From an uncultured Paraburkholderia sp. (GTDB lineage: Bacteria; Pseudomonadota; Gammaproteobacteria; Burkholderiales; Burkholderiaceae), in the NCBI GenBank assembly GCA_940747215.1, contig CALNWS010000046.1:1-37052 (forward strand): 37,052 nt of DNA, read 5' to 3'. The stretch's first letter is position 1, and every line of letters starts with the position of its first letter. The position numbers and the translations under genes were made by a program. This document shows positions 27,648-36,925 of the stretch, piece after piece. The notes beneath the pieces are model-generated. The model was not told the origin of the DNA, made no database searches, and saw only the letters and a list, made by a program, of their open reading frames with translations.

Positions 27648-28408
27648 TCGGTTCGTTGGCGGCAATGCTCGCCTCGGGCACATTGCGGCGCGCAATGGCG
27701 GCAACGTCGATGGCAACGACATTCGCGCCCGATGGCGTGTTGCGCGCATCGATCAATCTCGGCAATCCTGTATTGGCGAGTCTCGATTCGACAGGAAAGG
27801 TCGCGGGCGTCTCAGTCGATCTCGCGACCGAATTCGCAAAGCGGCTCGGTGTGCCGCTGCAGCTCGTCACGGTCAAATCGGCGGGGATGTCGGTGGAGAA
27901 CGTGGATTAGGGCAAGGCCGACATCGGCTTCTTCGCCATCGATCCGAAGCGCGGCCAGGAAATCGTGTTCACGAAGCCCTACGTATTGATCGAAGGTTGC
28001 TATCTCGTGCGCGACGCATCGCGCTTCAAAACGAACGAAGATGTCGACCAGCCCAGCGTGATCGTCGCGGTAGGCAAGGCAAGCGCATACGACCTGTTCC
28101 TCACGCGCGAACTCAGGCACGACCATCGTGCGCATTCCGACGTCACCGGCCGTCGTGCAAAGTTTTCTCGACCAACGTATCGACGTGGCCGCGGACATCA
28201 AGCAGCAGCTCGAGAGGATGTCGCGCAAAAGACCACCAGCGCCGGCGGATTGTGCCTGCTCGACAAGCGCTTCATGGTCATCCGTCAGACAATGCGCGTA
28301 CCGAGATCGCGAGGCGAAGCCGCCGCTGCATATCTGACTGACTTCGTCGAAGAGATGAAAAGCTCGGGCTTCGTTGCGGCTTCGCTCGAACGTCATCACA
28401 TTGAATGA
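27600..28408 (+). pseudogene. ABC transporter solute-binding protein family 3, broken
   Basis: Periplasmic amino-acid-binding protein remnant. LAAMLASGTLRRAM looks like a leader, then FAPDGVLRASINLGNPV, AGVSVDLATEFAKRLGVPLQLV and ADIGFFAIDPKRGQEIVFTKPYVLIEGCY, the classic family 3 order. A TAG at 27908-27910 interrupts the frame between VENVD and GKADIGF. A frameshift near 28115 moves IPTSPAVVQSFLDQRIDVAADIKQQ to another frame; a second near 28235 restores LLDKRFMVIRQTM and AAAYLTDFVEEMKSSGF. The start is unclear: translated sequence upstream of 27656 overlaps the previous fragment. Probably the importer component of the catabolic cluster that follows, but its permease and ATPase genes are absent. 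Confidence 0.85.
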
Positions 28409-28515
28409 AGGTGCTGAGGTCGCGAAGGGTTCCGACTAGCGCATCGCCGCGTTTTTTCGTCCGCTTGTGGCGCCTCAAAAAATTGGACTGTACAATCTGA
28501 TAAAATTTGAATTAA

Positions 28516-29202
28516 ATGTCCATTATGAAAAAGTCGGTATCGAATCGCGGAAAGGCGCCAAAGCCACTAAAACCGCCATCGTCACCAACAAGCCGTGAGC
28601 AGGCGTCGCTCATCGAGCAGGTTAAGCAAATCGCGGACGGTCAGGGCAGACGTTCGCGCCGTTCTGCGAAGTGGTCGTGCACGATCTGCGCGATCCCGAG
28701 CATGCGATTCTCGCGATTCACAACAATCTGTCCGGCCGCAGCATGGGCGATCCCGCCACGGAAATTGGCCTCGCACGCATCGTGGACGACAATTATCCGC
28801 CGCTGCTCGCGAATTATCCGAACCAGTTCGCCGACGGCCGCCGCGCGAAGAGCACGTCGATCGACATCAAGGATTCTTCCGGCCGCTATATCGCCGCGCT
28901 TTGCATGAACGTGGTTTCAACATGTTCCGCGGCATCCAGAACGTGCTCGAACAGTTCTGCGCGCATCCGGCGCGGGCACGCGCGAGTTGCTCGATCCGGC
29001 CAACGCCGAGTCGATCCGTGAACGCATCGACCAGTTCGCCGTGTCGCTGCCCGCCACGCCGCAGCCGCTCAAGGCGGAGCAGCGGCGCACGTTGATGCAG
29101 GAACTGAAGCAGGCGGGCTTTCTCGAAGTCCGCAAATCCATGGAAGTGATTGCCGCCCATCTCGGCGTGTCACGCGCGACGGTGTACAACGATGCCAAAT
29201 AA
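28516..29202 (+). pseudogene. YheO-like PAS/HTH transcriptional regulator (DauR-like), frameshifted
   Basis: Three frames contain the parts of one protein. From 28516 there is a basic N-terminus and ASLIEQVKQIADG. From about 28670 comes the YheO-like PAS domain (VVHDLRDPEHAILAIHNN, SGRSMGDPATEIGL, STSIDIKDSSGRYIAALCMN). Near 28920 NMFRGIQNVLEQF is in another frame, and from 28987 the HTH_22 domain reads FLEVRKSMEVIAAHLGVSRATVYND, ending with TAA. Homologues such as DauR control amino-acid catabolism genes next to them. Overlaps the reductase pseudogene by 11 bp, so both were likely one transcript. At least three indels; not functional. Confidence 0.85.
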
Positions 29203-30147
29203 TGTAGACGCAAGAGGCAGTGCGCAGCTCCTGCTGCTCGACAAGAACGACGTTGAGAAGCTGCTCGCTCTGAACGAAGTGCTCGCGGCCGTGAAGCGTG
29301 CGTTCGTGCTGCACAGCGAGAGCAAAGGGCGCGTGTTTCCGGTGGTGCGCGAAAAGCTCACCACGGGCGGCGTGTTCGGCATTAAGGTGGGCGATATCGA
29401 AAGCGAAAGCGTGCTCGGCTTCAAGGCGGCGAGCCGCATCAGGCCACCATCATGCTGTTCGATCCGTCTACGGGGCGCCCGTCTGCGTGATCGACGGCAA
29501 TGCCATCACCACATTGCGTACGGGCGCAGCGGGCGGCCTCGGTTTGCAACAGCTCCGCGCGAAGCGACAGCACACGGCTTTGCGTGTTCGGCGCGGGCAC
29601 GCAGGCGCGCATTCGGGTGCAGTTCTCGCTGCATCTTCTGTCGGGCTTGAAGCGCATCCAGTACGTCACGTCGAACGGGCAGCCGAATGCGGCGTTCGAA
29701 GCGCTGTTCGCCGATCGCTGCGCTATCGCTCACGCCGTGCAGGCGGACAGCGTGGTATCGCAGAGCGACATCGTCATCACGGCGACGCCCGGCACCGGCG
29801 CGCCATTTTCCGCCGACGCAGTGCGTCCCGGCACACACATCAATTGCGTGGGCGCCGATACGAAAGGCAAGCGCGAGTTGCCGCCCGGTGTGCTGGAACG
29901 CGCACGCGTCTACGCCGACGACCACGCCCAGGCCGTGCAGATTGGCGAAATGCAATGGGCGCCAGACTTGCCATGCGTTGAACTCGGTTCCCTGCTGAGC
30001 GGCACAGAACAGCTGAAACGCAACGCAGACGACATCACGGTCTTCGACATGACAGGACTCGCGTTGCAGGACCTGACTGTCGCGCAAATGCTGCTGGAGC
30101 GTGCTCGCACCGAACAACTCGGCACGCACGTGCCGGGGACGTGGTGA
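29192..30147 (+). pseudogene. Ornithine cyclodeaminase/mu-crystallin family reductase, frameshifted
   Basis: NAD(P)-dependent imino-acid reductase or deaminase family. Starts MPNNVDARGS with a good SD region inside the previous gene. LLLLDKNDVEKLLALNEVL, FPVVREKLTTGGVFGIKVGDIE and VLGFKA end at about 29430 with an indel. ATIMLFDPSTGRPVCVIDGNAITTLRTGAAGGL is in other frames. From about 29560, RLCVFGAGTQARIRVQ (Rossmann loop) through SDIVITATPG, GTHINCVGADTKGKREL and DLTVAQMLLERA is one frame to the stop. Iminosuccinate reductase BhcD belongs to this family; together with the dehydratase next door it hints at hydroxyaspartate metabolism, but the substrate cannot be read from the sequence. Confidence 0.85.
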
Positions 30148-30309
30148 ACCTCGCACAAAACTGCATTTGACAAATTGTCTTGACATGAACAATGCCGTCT
30201 AACGACAATCGATGTCATGATGGCATTTCGTTTTGCGTTTTGCCTGAGCGGGAAGGCCATCCCGATAACCGCTGACCCGTCCGCGGCACTTTTCATATCG
30301 ATCATTCCC

Positions 30310-31298
30310 ATGGCCCAGCTCCCCATTGCCCACATTCGACGACGTTGCCGCTGCCGCCCGGCGCATCGAAGACGTTGCGCATCGCACGCCCGTCATGACG
30401 TCGCGCACCGTCAACGAAGCGTTCGGCACTGAGGTGTTCTTCAAGTGCGAAAACCATGCAGCGCATGGGCGCGTTCAAGTTTCGCAGCGCATATAACGCG
30501 CTGTCGAAGTTCGATGCGGAGCAGCGTCGCCGTGGCGTGGTCGCGTTCTCGTCGGGCAATCTGCGCAGGCGGTCGCGCTATCCGCGCGTCTGCTCGACAT
30601 GCCGGCCACGATCGTGATGCCGCACGGACGCGCCCGAAATGAAAGTCGCAGCCACGCGCGGCTACGGCGGCAATGTGGTGATTTACGACCGCTACAAGGA
30701 AGACCGCGAACAGATCGGCCGTGAGCTTGCCGAGAAACACGGCCTCACGCTGATTCCGCCGTACGATCATCCGGACGTGATGGCGGGCAAGGCACGGCCG
30801 CGAAGGAACTGTTCGAGGAAGTCGGCCCGCTCGACGCGTTTTTCGTGCCACTGGGCGGCGGCGGTCTGCTGTCGGGTTCTGCGTTGTCCACGCGTGCGTT
30901 GTCGCCAGATTGCAAAGCTGTACGCAGTCGAACCGGAAGCGGGCAACGACGGCCAGCAATCGTTCCGCTCGGGCAACATCGTTTATATCGACATGCCGCG
31001 CACGATCGCCGACGGCGCACAGACACAGCATCTCGGCAACTACACGTTCCCGATCATCCACCGCGACGTGAACGACGTGCTGACGGCGAGCGACGCGGAA
31101 CTCATCGACTGCATGCGCTTTTTCGCGTCGCGTATGAAGATCATAGTCGAGCTGACGGATTGCCTGAGTTTCGCCGTCGCGCGCCAGATGAGAGACCAAT
31201 TGAAGGGCAAACGCATCGGGAAGGGCAAACGCATCGGCGTGCTGATCAGTGGCGGGAATGTGGATATCCAGCGTTTTGCGGAACTGGTGTCGGCGTAA
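30310..31298 (+). pseudogene. PLP-dependent threonine/serine-type dehydratase, possibly hydroxyaspartate dehydratase
   Basis: Fold-type II PLP enzyme. HRTPVMTSRTVNEAFG, FFKCEN, the PLP-lysine segment GAFKFRSAYNAL, VAFSSGN, the phosphate-binding PLGGGGLLSGSAL and the C-terminal VLISGGNVDIQRFAEL identify it. Breaks: after the start (MAQLP then an extra base), at GAAAACC/ATGCAG near 30453, around 30555, 30625, 30800 and 30905. An 18-bp in-frame tandem duplication near the C-terminus adds KGKRIG. BhcB-type and threo-3-hydroxyaspartate dehydratases are in this family, and neighbourhood with a BhcD-family reductase points that way; plain threonine dehydratase is the alternative. Six or more lesions. 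Confidence 0.85.
31203..31238. repeat. 18-bp tandem duplication in the dehydratase pseudogene
   Basis: AAGGGCAAACGCATCGG(G/C) occurs twice in tandem (31203-31220 and 31221-31238), differing at the last base. It keeps the frame and doubles KGKRIG. Confidence 0.9.
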
Positions 31299-31357
31299 AA
31301 CCGTGCTTCAAAGCATCTGATTCACCCGGCGGCCGCGCCACATTCATCACACCTTCG

Positions 31358-32695
31358 TCAAGCGTTGCCCGGCCGCCGGTTATCCAGCTGATCCACCAGC
31401 GCAAACGGAATGGCTTCCGCGAACAGTTTGCGGCCGCCTATCGCGCTCGTCTGCGTGTTCACCTGTAGCGCAGAATTTAAATTGGGGCTGTGTGTGCTGG
31501 TGGTGCGCTCCTTCACCTTCAGTTCGATCGACATCCACGAAGCGGGATCGCCGAGAATCTCGTCGGCCTTCGCATCGAGTTGCGCATGACCCGCCGCGCG
31601 CTCGACCGGCGGCAACTGTTTCGACATCGCCGACAGCATGTCCAACTGCTTCGCCGCGTCGCGCCTGAGGCGGTAACGGTGGAAGTAGGTCCGGTTCGGC
31701 CGGCGGTTCGCTTTTACATCGCCGGGATGGCGGTCGAGCCGTTGTGCGGCGATCGTGCGCGCGTCTTCCTGATGCGGCGGCGGATTGCCGGCGAGTTGCG
31801 CGTGCTGCCGCTCGCCTTCCTGTTCGGCCAGCACCTGTTCGGCAAACAGATCGACCCATTGATCGCGGCTGGCATCGAGCGCACGCGTGTAGGTTTCCGC
31901 GCTCGAATACTCGGTGTCGAGCAGACACGCGCGGTGCACCAGTGCGCCGTCCTCGTGCACGAGCTGGACCTTCGCGAGATGGCTGTCGTCGTTGAAGGTC
32001 ATCGTCGCGGACGGCGCGTCGAGCGAGACGAGCCCCACGCCCACGCTCGACTTGTGCGCGCCGACTGCCTGCGTCGCGCTCACGGTGCCGCTCAGGCGCC
32101 GATCAAGCGCGAGTCCGCGCCGACGCGATGCTGTTCGATCTGCATGCAGCCCGCTCTGTTCGTTCGAATCGAGCGTCTGCTTCGCGGTCTTTTCATAGCC
32201 GATGCCGACGTTTGCGCCCTTACGGAAAGGCGAGCCCGTTTTGGGCACACACCGAGACGCCCACGTCCGCCGACCCGCCGCGCTTCACCGTGCGCAACAC
32301 CGTATCGGTCCAGCTGACGGACACATCGGGATCGTCGAAATAATGTTCGGCAAGACGATTCCATGTGCCGAGTGAGCCGCCTGAATCCGGACCATGCGCC
32401 TAGGTGGTTTCGTCGAACACGTGATCGATGATGCCTTCGAGCTTCTGACGCATCGCGTTGTCGCCGTAACCGGTCTGGTTGGCGTTGACGCGGCGCGCGA
32501 CGCGCAGCGAGCGACACGCCGCTCGGTTCGGAGAGTTCCTGCGAAGGCAGCACGGCCTGCGTGGTAAGACCGGCGCGCATCTGCGTGACGCCTACGTCCA
32601 CGTCATAGCCGACCAGCACGCCGACGCCCGCATGCTTCACCTGCGTTTTCGCCGTGCCGACGAACATTTCGACGCCATGCGTGCCTTGCTACAAG
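31358..32695 (-). pseudogene. C-terminal remnant of a large beta-rich protein, possibly a type III effector
   Basis: About 445 codons in changing frames. From 32695: VEMFVGTAKTQVKHAGVGVL, YDVDVGVTQMRAGLTTQAVL, then by frame change VARRVNANQTGYGDNAMRQK, HVFDETT, TAG, AHGPDSGGSLGTWNRLAEHYF, VSVSWTDTVLRTVKRGG, GANVGIGYEKTAKQTL, SSVGVGLVSLDAPSATMTF and a helical stretch (SRDQWVDLFAEQVLAEQEGE). It ends SAIGGRKLFAEAIPFALVDQ. Alternating hydrophobic/glycine strands suggest a beta-sheet or barrel. From memory it is reminiscent of the C-terminal parts of large AWR- or AvrE-type effectors of plant-associated bacteria, but I am not sure. The N-terminus is cut by the Tn3-family transposase at about 32700. 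No intact frame longer than about 290 codons. Confidence 0.5.
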
Positions 32696-32699
32696 GGAC

Positions 32700-33702
32700 C
32701 TGGAAACCTGCTACATGCCGCAGCCCGACGAACTTGAATGGGCACGCCGCTCGACGCGGGGCGAGCGACCCCGGCTGGGCCTGCTGGTGCTGCTCAAAGC
32801 CTTCCAGCAGATGCGTCATTTCCCGCCGCTCGACAGCATTCCGAGGCCGGTCGTCGAGCACCTGCGGGCTGCTGCCGATATTGGTTCCGCAGTTCAGTTC
32901 GGCTATGACGCGCGGTTGTCGCCGACCCTGTCCGGCATTACCTAGCAACTCGTGAATACCTAGGCGTGAAGCCCTACTACGGGACCGATGCCAACGTGAT
33001 CGCGACACGCGCGGCACAAACGGCGGCCCTGTCGATGGATCAGCCTGTAGACATCGTCAATATCACGATTGATGAGCTCATCGCGCAAAACGTCGAATTG
33101 CCCGCGTTCTCGACGCTGGACCGGATCGCGGAGCAGATCCATGCGAAGACCCGGGCGCGGCTGTTCAGGCGTGTTACCCGGCGTCTCACCGACGAGCAAA
33201 AGCGTGCCCTTGATCGTCTCCTAGGCCTCCTGGCGCGTGACCTGGCGAGCCGCCAGAGTGCCTCAGCCGCATCAAGCGCCATGCGAAACGCCCCTCACGC
33301 CAGCATCTCGACCTGCTGATCGACCAGATTACTTAGCTTTATGAACTCGGTGACTTCACCATAGCGATCGCCGGGATTCCTGCGTCGAAACGGCGCTCGC
33401 TGGCCACTGCCAATCTGAAAAAGGACGCTCTCGCAGAGAAGCGTTACACGCTGATCGTGGCATTGCTTAACCGCATGCGGATGCGGACCCGTGACGATCT
33501 GGCAGACATGTTCGTGCGCCGCATGGGGGCGATTCACAAACGGGCGAGCGAAGAACTGGAGCTGATCCAGCGCCGGCAGCGCACCTAGGTGGAAGACCCC
33601 GTTGTCGTGCGTGATGGCGTGGTTGACATCCTCGTCGACCAGTCCGATGAGACGACCATTGCGAAGTCGATCCACAAATGGCTCGCGCCAAAGGGCGACC
33701 TG
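32700..33702 (+). pseudogene. Tn3-family transposase, N-terminal half (DUF4158), degraded
   Basis: PDELEWARRSTRGERPRLG, LVLLKAFQQMRHFPPLDSIP and VQFGYDARLSPTL form the DUF4158 N-terminal domain of a Tn3-family TnpA. A lost base at about 32932 shifts to RHYLATREYLGVKPYYGTDA, followed by TIDELIAQNVELPAFSTLDRIAEQ and FRRVTRRLTDEQKRALDRLL. Another shift near 33263 leads to RIKRHAKRPSRQHLDLLIDQIT, TAG at about 33332, RYTLIVALLNRMRMRTRDDLADMFVRRMG and a second TAG at 33586-33588. It reads into APKGDL at 33702, where an IS701-family element interrupts it; the gene resumes at 34585. No terminal inverted repeat of the transposon is recognisable. Confidence 0.85.
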
Positions 33703-34556
33703 TACTACTGTGTCGTAAAATCCGCGGGGAGTAACGTGGCAATATGGGCGTCTCTGTAGTCGCTTGGAGATGTGTGCAGCAATTTGACAGCGCAGCGTTG
33801 CGATCGAGTCAGCTACGTGTCGCTGCATTCGCTGGGGAGCCGCGTGCGATGTAGTCCGTGGGTAAGGCAGGGTGCATTGCGGATTTCGGAGTTTTTTTAC
33901 CGCCTTCATTGAGGCACTGCGCGACGAGAAACCCATAGGCGGCGATAGCGATGCGTGGTGATGAAATCCGCGCCACTCGCGTCCCTCGAAGTGTCCAAGG
34001 CCGAACTCCTGCTTGAGGTCCTAGTAGTCACGCTCGATGCGACAGCGCATTTTGGCAACGTGAACGAGATGTTCGACAGCAGTCTCTTCTGGCAACGTTG
34101 AAAGCCAGTATCTGGTTGGTTCGGGTTCGTCAATGGGCCACTCGATAAGCAGCCATTCTTCATCGCGCGGCGCAGCCCGCCAATAATCACGGTGGGAGGC
34201 CCGTACGCGCAACGCCGCAAAGCGGGAACTGAGGGCGGTACGCGTACCTTCGCGCCACGAAACGATCTGATAGCGGGATGGTTCGAGCGCTAGCGCAAGG
34301 TCTTTGATTGCGAGGGGATTATGTCCCGGTACCGTCGCTGGGTCTCGAGATGGGCCGCCAGCGGCTCAATACTTTTACGCGCATCGGCAGCATCAACCCC
34401 TGGCAATAGCCCACCAGACCAGCACGACGATCGTTGTGTCCAATCGCTTCGCATAGGTCCCAAGTACTCGTCGAACGATGTCTTCCAGTCCATCGCTTTC
34501 TCGTGCAAAGGATGAAGAAGCTACTGTAATGCCACGAATTTTACGACACAGTAGTA
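33703..34556 (-). mobile_element. IS701-family insertion sequence, internally deleted, inside the Tn3 transposase gene
   Basis: Ends are inverted repeats TACTACTGTGTCGTAAAAT (left, 33703) and its complement at the right (34556). The minus strand encodes the transposase start at 34490 (MDWKTSFDEYLGPMR), then ARKSIEPLAAHLETQRR; it then jumps to the C-terminal part: LRVRASHRDYWRAAPRDEEWLLIEWP, YWLSTLPEETAVEHLVHVAKMR, RIERDY, TAG in place of the expected Gln, DLKQEFGLGHFEGR, and a frameshifted tail (NPQCTLPYPRTTSHAAP, RMQRHVADSIATLRCQIA). Most of the catalytic centre is deleted, so it is dead. On the right it is flanked by CTAG; on the left by CCTG, consistent with a CTAG target duplication that lost one base. 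Confidence 0.82.
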
Positions 34557-34588
34557 CTAGAATCTTACGACACAGTAGTACTAGAATC
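34541..34588. repeat. 24-bp tandem duplication of the IS701 right end
   Basis: TTACGACACAGTAGTACTAGAATC occurs twice without spacer (34541-34564, 34565-34588). Each unit contains 16 bp of the IS end, the CTAG target and four bases of the Tn3 gene, so it arose after the IS inserted. Confidence 0.92.
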
Positions 34589-36267
34589 GTTGCGCGAGCG
34601 CTGCGCCGCAGTGCTGGTAGTCAGCAGCGGCAATTACCTGCCTCTGCTGTGGAAACATTTCCGCGCGCATCGCTCGGTCATCCTGCGTCTCGCCCGCACG
34701 CTTGAGTGGGATTCAACCAGTCCGGTGCGAACGTTGCTCGATGCGCTCGCAGTCGTGCTGGAGAACGAAACACGGCATCGCGAATGGATCGACGTTGACG
34801 TGAGCTTTGCGGCGCCGCCGCGCTGGGGCAAGCTCGTGCGGCGCTCACACGGTGATGGTGTGCCGACTAATCGGTGCTATATCGAACTATGCGTGTTTTC
34901 ATACATAGCGGAGGAGCTACGCGTTGGTGACCTGTGTGTGTCCGGATCGGACGCCTATGCCGACTATCGGGCGCGCTTGCTGCCATGGCGGGAATGCGAG
35001 CAGCGATTGCCGGACTATTGCGGAAGGTCGGATTGCCCGAGAATGGACAGGACTTCGTTACCCAACTGCGGCAGTGGCTCAGCGAGACGGCACGCAAGCT
35101 GGATGACGATTTTCCGCACAAATGCGAACACGTCACGATCGGTCAGAACGAAGAGCCGATCCTGCGCAAGACTGTGGCGCGCGAAATTCCGCCCAGCGCG
35201 ATCGCCCTGCAGGAGCGGCTCAACGCGCCACTTCGGACCACTTTCCGGTATCGATCCGTAAATCCGCAAAGCGCCCGAGCGGTACCTGCTGACGATCTTC
35301 ACGATGGGCTGCAACCTCGGTTCGACCTAGGCCGCACGCCATCTCTCAATACCGACGCGACGACGCATATGCTGTCATTCGTCAACCGTCGGCACATGAG
35401 CCTCGAGAAGCTCGAAACCGCGCAGCGCGAGCTGATTGAATTGTACCTGCGGCTTGATTGCCAAAGCACTGGGGTGATGGCAAGACGGTCGCAGTCGATG
35501 GTACCCAGTACGATTTTTACGACAACAATCTGCTTGTCGGCTATCACTTCCGCTATCGGAAGATGGGCGCCGTGACCTATCGGCACGTTGCTGACAATTA
35601 CATCGGTGTTCCGGCACTTCATCTCGCCCGGCGTGTGGGAAGCCATCTACGTGATCGAGGGCCTGCTCAAGGCAGGCCTGTCGGTCAAGGCGGACACGGT
35701 CCATACCGATACACAGGGCCAGTCGGCCACCGTGTTCACCTTTACATACATATCTGTTCGGGATCAAGCTGATGCCGCGTATTCGCAACTGGAAGGACCT
35801 CGTGCTGTATCGGCCGGACAACGACGCAAAATACAGGCACATTGACAAGCTCTTCACGGCGACCATCGACTGGGCACTAATCCAGCACCACTGGCAGGAA
35901 CTGATGCAGGTCGCGCTGTCGATCCAGGCAGGCACGATTTCGTCACCGTTGCTGTTGCGCCGTCTCGGTTCGGAGAGCAGGAAGAACCGGCTGTACTTGG
36001 CCGCTCGCGAACTCGGTAACGCAGAGCAACAAAAACGGCTGCGCTATAATAATCTGTTTGCATCGGCCGTGATTTTGCAGAACACATGCGGACGCGGACA
36101 TGATGCGCGCTCTGCGCGACAGAGTGACTAAAGGCGAGAAGATTCGTCCAGAGGATATTGAATTCCTGAGCCCGTATCCGACGCATAACATCCGTCGGTT
36201 CGGGCGCTACAGACTGCACTTGGATCACGCGCCGGGGAGCTGGATCAACGATGCGCTGTTTGGCTAG
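34585..36267 (+). pseudogene. Tn3-family transposase, C-terminal half with DDE domain, degraded
   Basis: Continues the gene of 32700-33702 after the IS701 element: ESLRERCAAVLVVSSGNYLP, LLWKHFRAHRSVILRLARTLEW, then LDALAVVLENETRHREWI. Frame changes occur near 35030, 35340, 35460, 35600, 35755 and 36030. Recognisable catalytic parts are ERYLLTIFTMGCNLGST, followed by TAG (35329-35331) in place of the conserved Gln and then AARHL, WGDGKTVAVDGTQYDFYDNN (first Asp), VIEGLLKAGLSVKADTVHTD, TQGQSATVFTFTY, IRNWKDLVLYRP, LYLARELGNAEQ-like, and ITKGEKIRPEDIEFLSPYPTHN-like, ending DALFG. Together with the first half this is one full-length but thoroughly dead TnpA of about 980 codons. No resolvase or passenger genes are visible. 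Confidence 0.85.
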
Positions 36268-36289
36268 GCGGCACGCCTTGGTGACGCGA

Positions 36290-36925
36290 TGAGGTAACGA
36301 CTGCATGAGCGCAAGAGCCGCCGTGACCGCGACACCCTATGGGGAGGTGGACGCCGCGGGTACGCTCGACGAGGCCGACCAGCCTTTACGATCCGGAAGG
36401 CCTTCGGGACGCTCTATTTGCGCCTGCACGGCATCGCCCACATTCTCGTCAACGGTGCCGGGTTAACCGTCGGCGCACAGGACGAGCCTTTCGTTGATCA
36501 GGTCTCAGACGTGATCGACCAGTATGTCTCTGATCTGCTGGCGATTCGCAACGTGCTGGAACCGTTGGCGACACTGCGTCTTGACGGCACAGATTTTTTC
36601 AACGGCGGCTGAGTTGCTTGGTGACCGACGCATCGCGGCCATGAGCAACCCTTCGAAGTCGGTTGGCGAATGGCTGCTGAAGAGCGACGAGTCTTCATTT
36701 GGCAAAGAGACGATGGACGACGATTCGAACCACATTACTCTCTACCAAAACACCGCCCCTCAAGCTGCGGGGCAGTTCGCTCGTGGCGCTAGCGACTAAC
36801 TTCCGGCTCATCGAAACGCTTGCCTTCGACTCCTCATCACCGGCCAAAATCTTCGCCGCTACCCCGGTGCATTGACTGTATGCGATCTACTAACGACGCC
36901 CCTCAGAGTAAGGTGGCGGAGCGCG
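36290..36925 (+). other. Unassigned, probably degraded sequence between Tn3 and IS3
   Basis: A 636-bp stretch without a recognisable gene. One frame (36372-36612) reads FTIRKAFGTLYLRLHGIAHILVN in short and continues AQDEPFVDQVSDVIDQYVSDLLAIRNVLEPLATLRLD, stop TGA at 36610-36612. Composition looks protein-coding, but the start is not visible and I do not recognise the family. A second open frame (36524-36799) overlaps it. It could be a hypothetical protein carried by the Tn3 element or chromosomal DNA truncated by it. Confidence 0.35.

Noticed and set aside
6753..35331. Amber codon reassignment (TAG read as Gln)
   Set aside because: Five or more TAG codons replace Gln, but rapZ, hpf and rpoN end in TAG at their conserved C-termini, and the broken genes also have frameshifts and TAA stops. 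Mutation explains it better.
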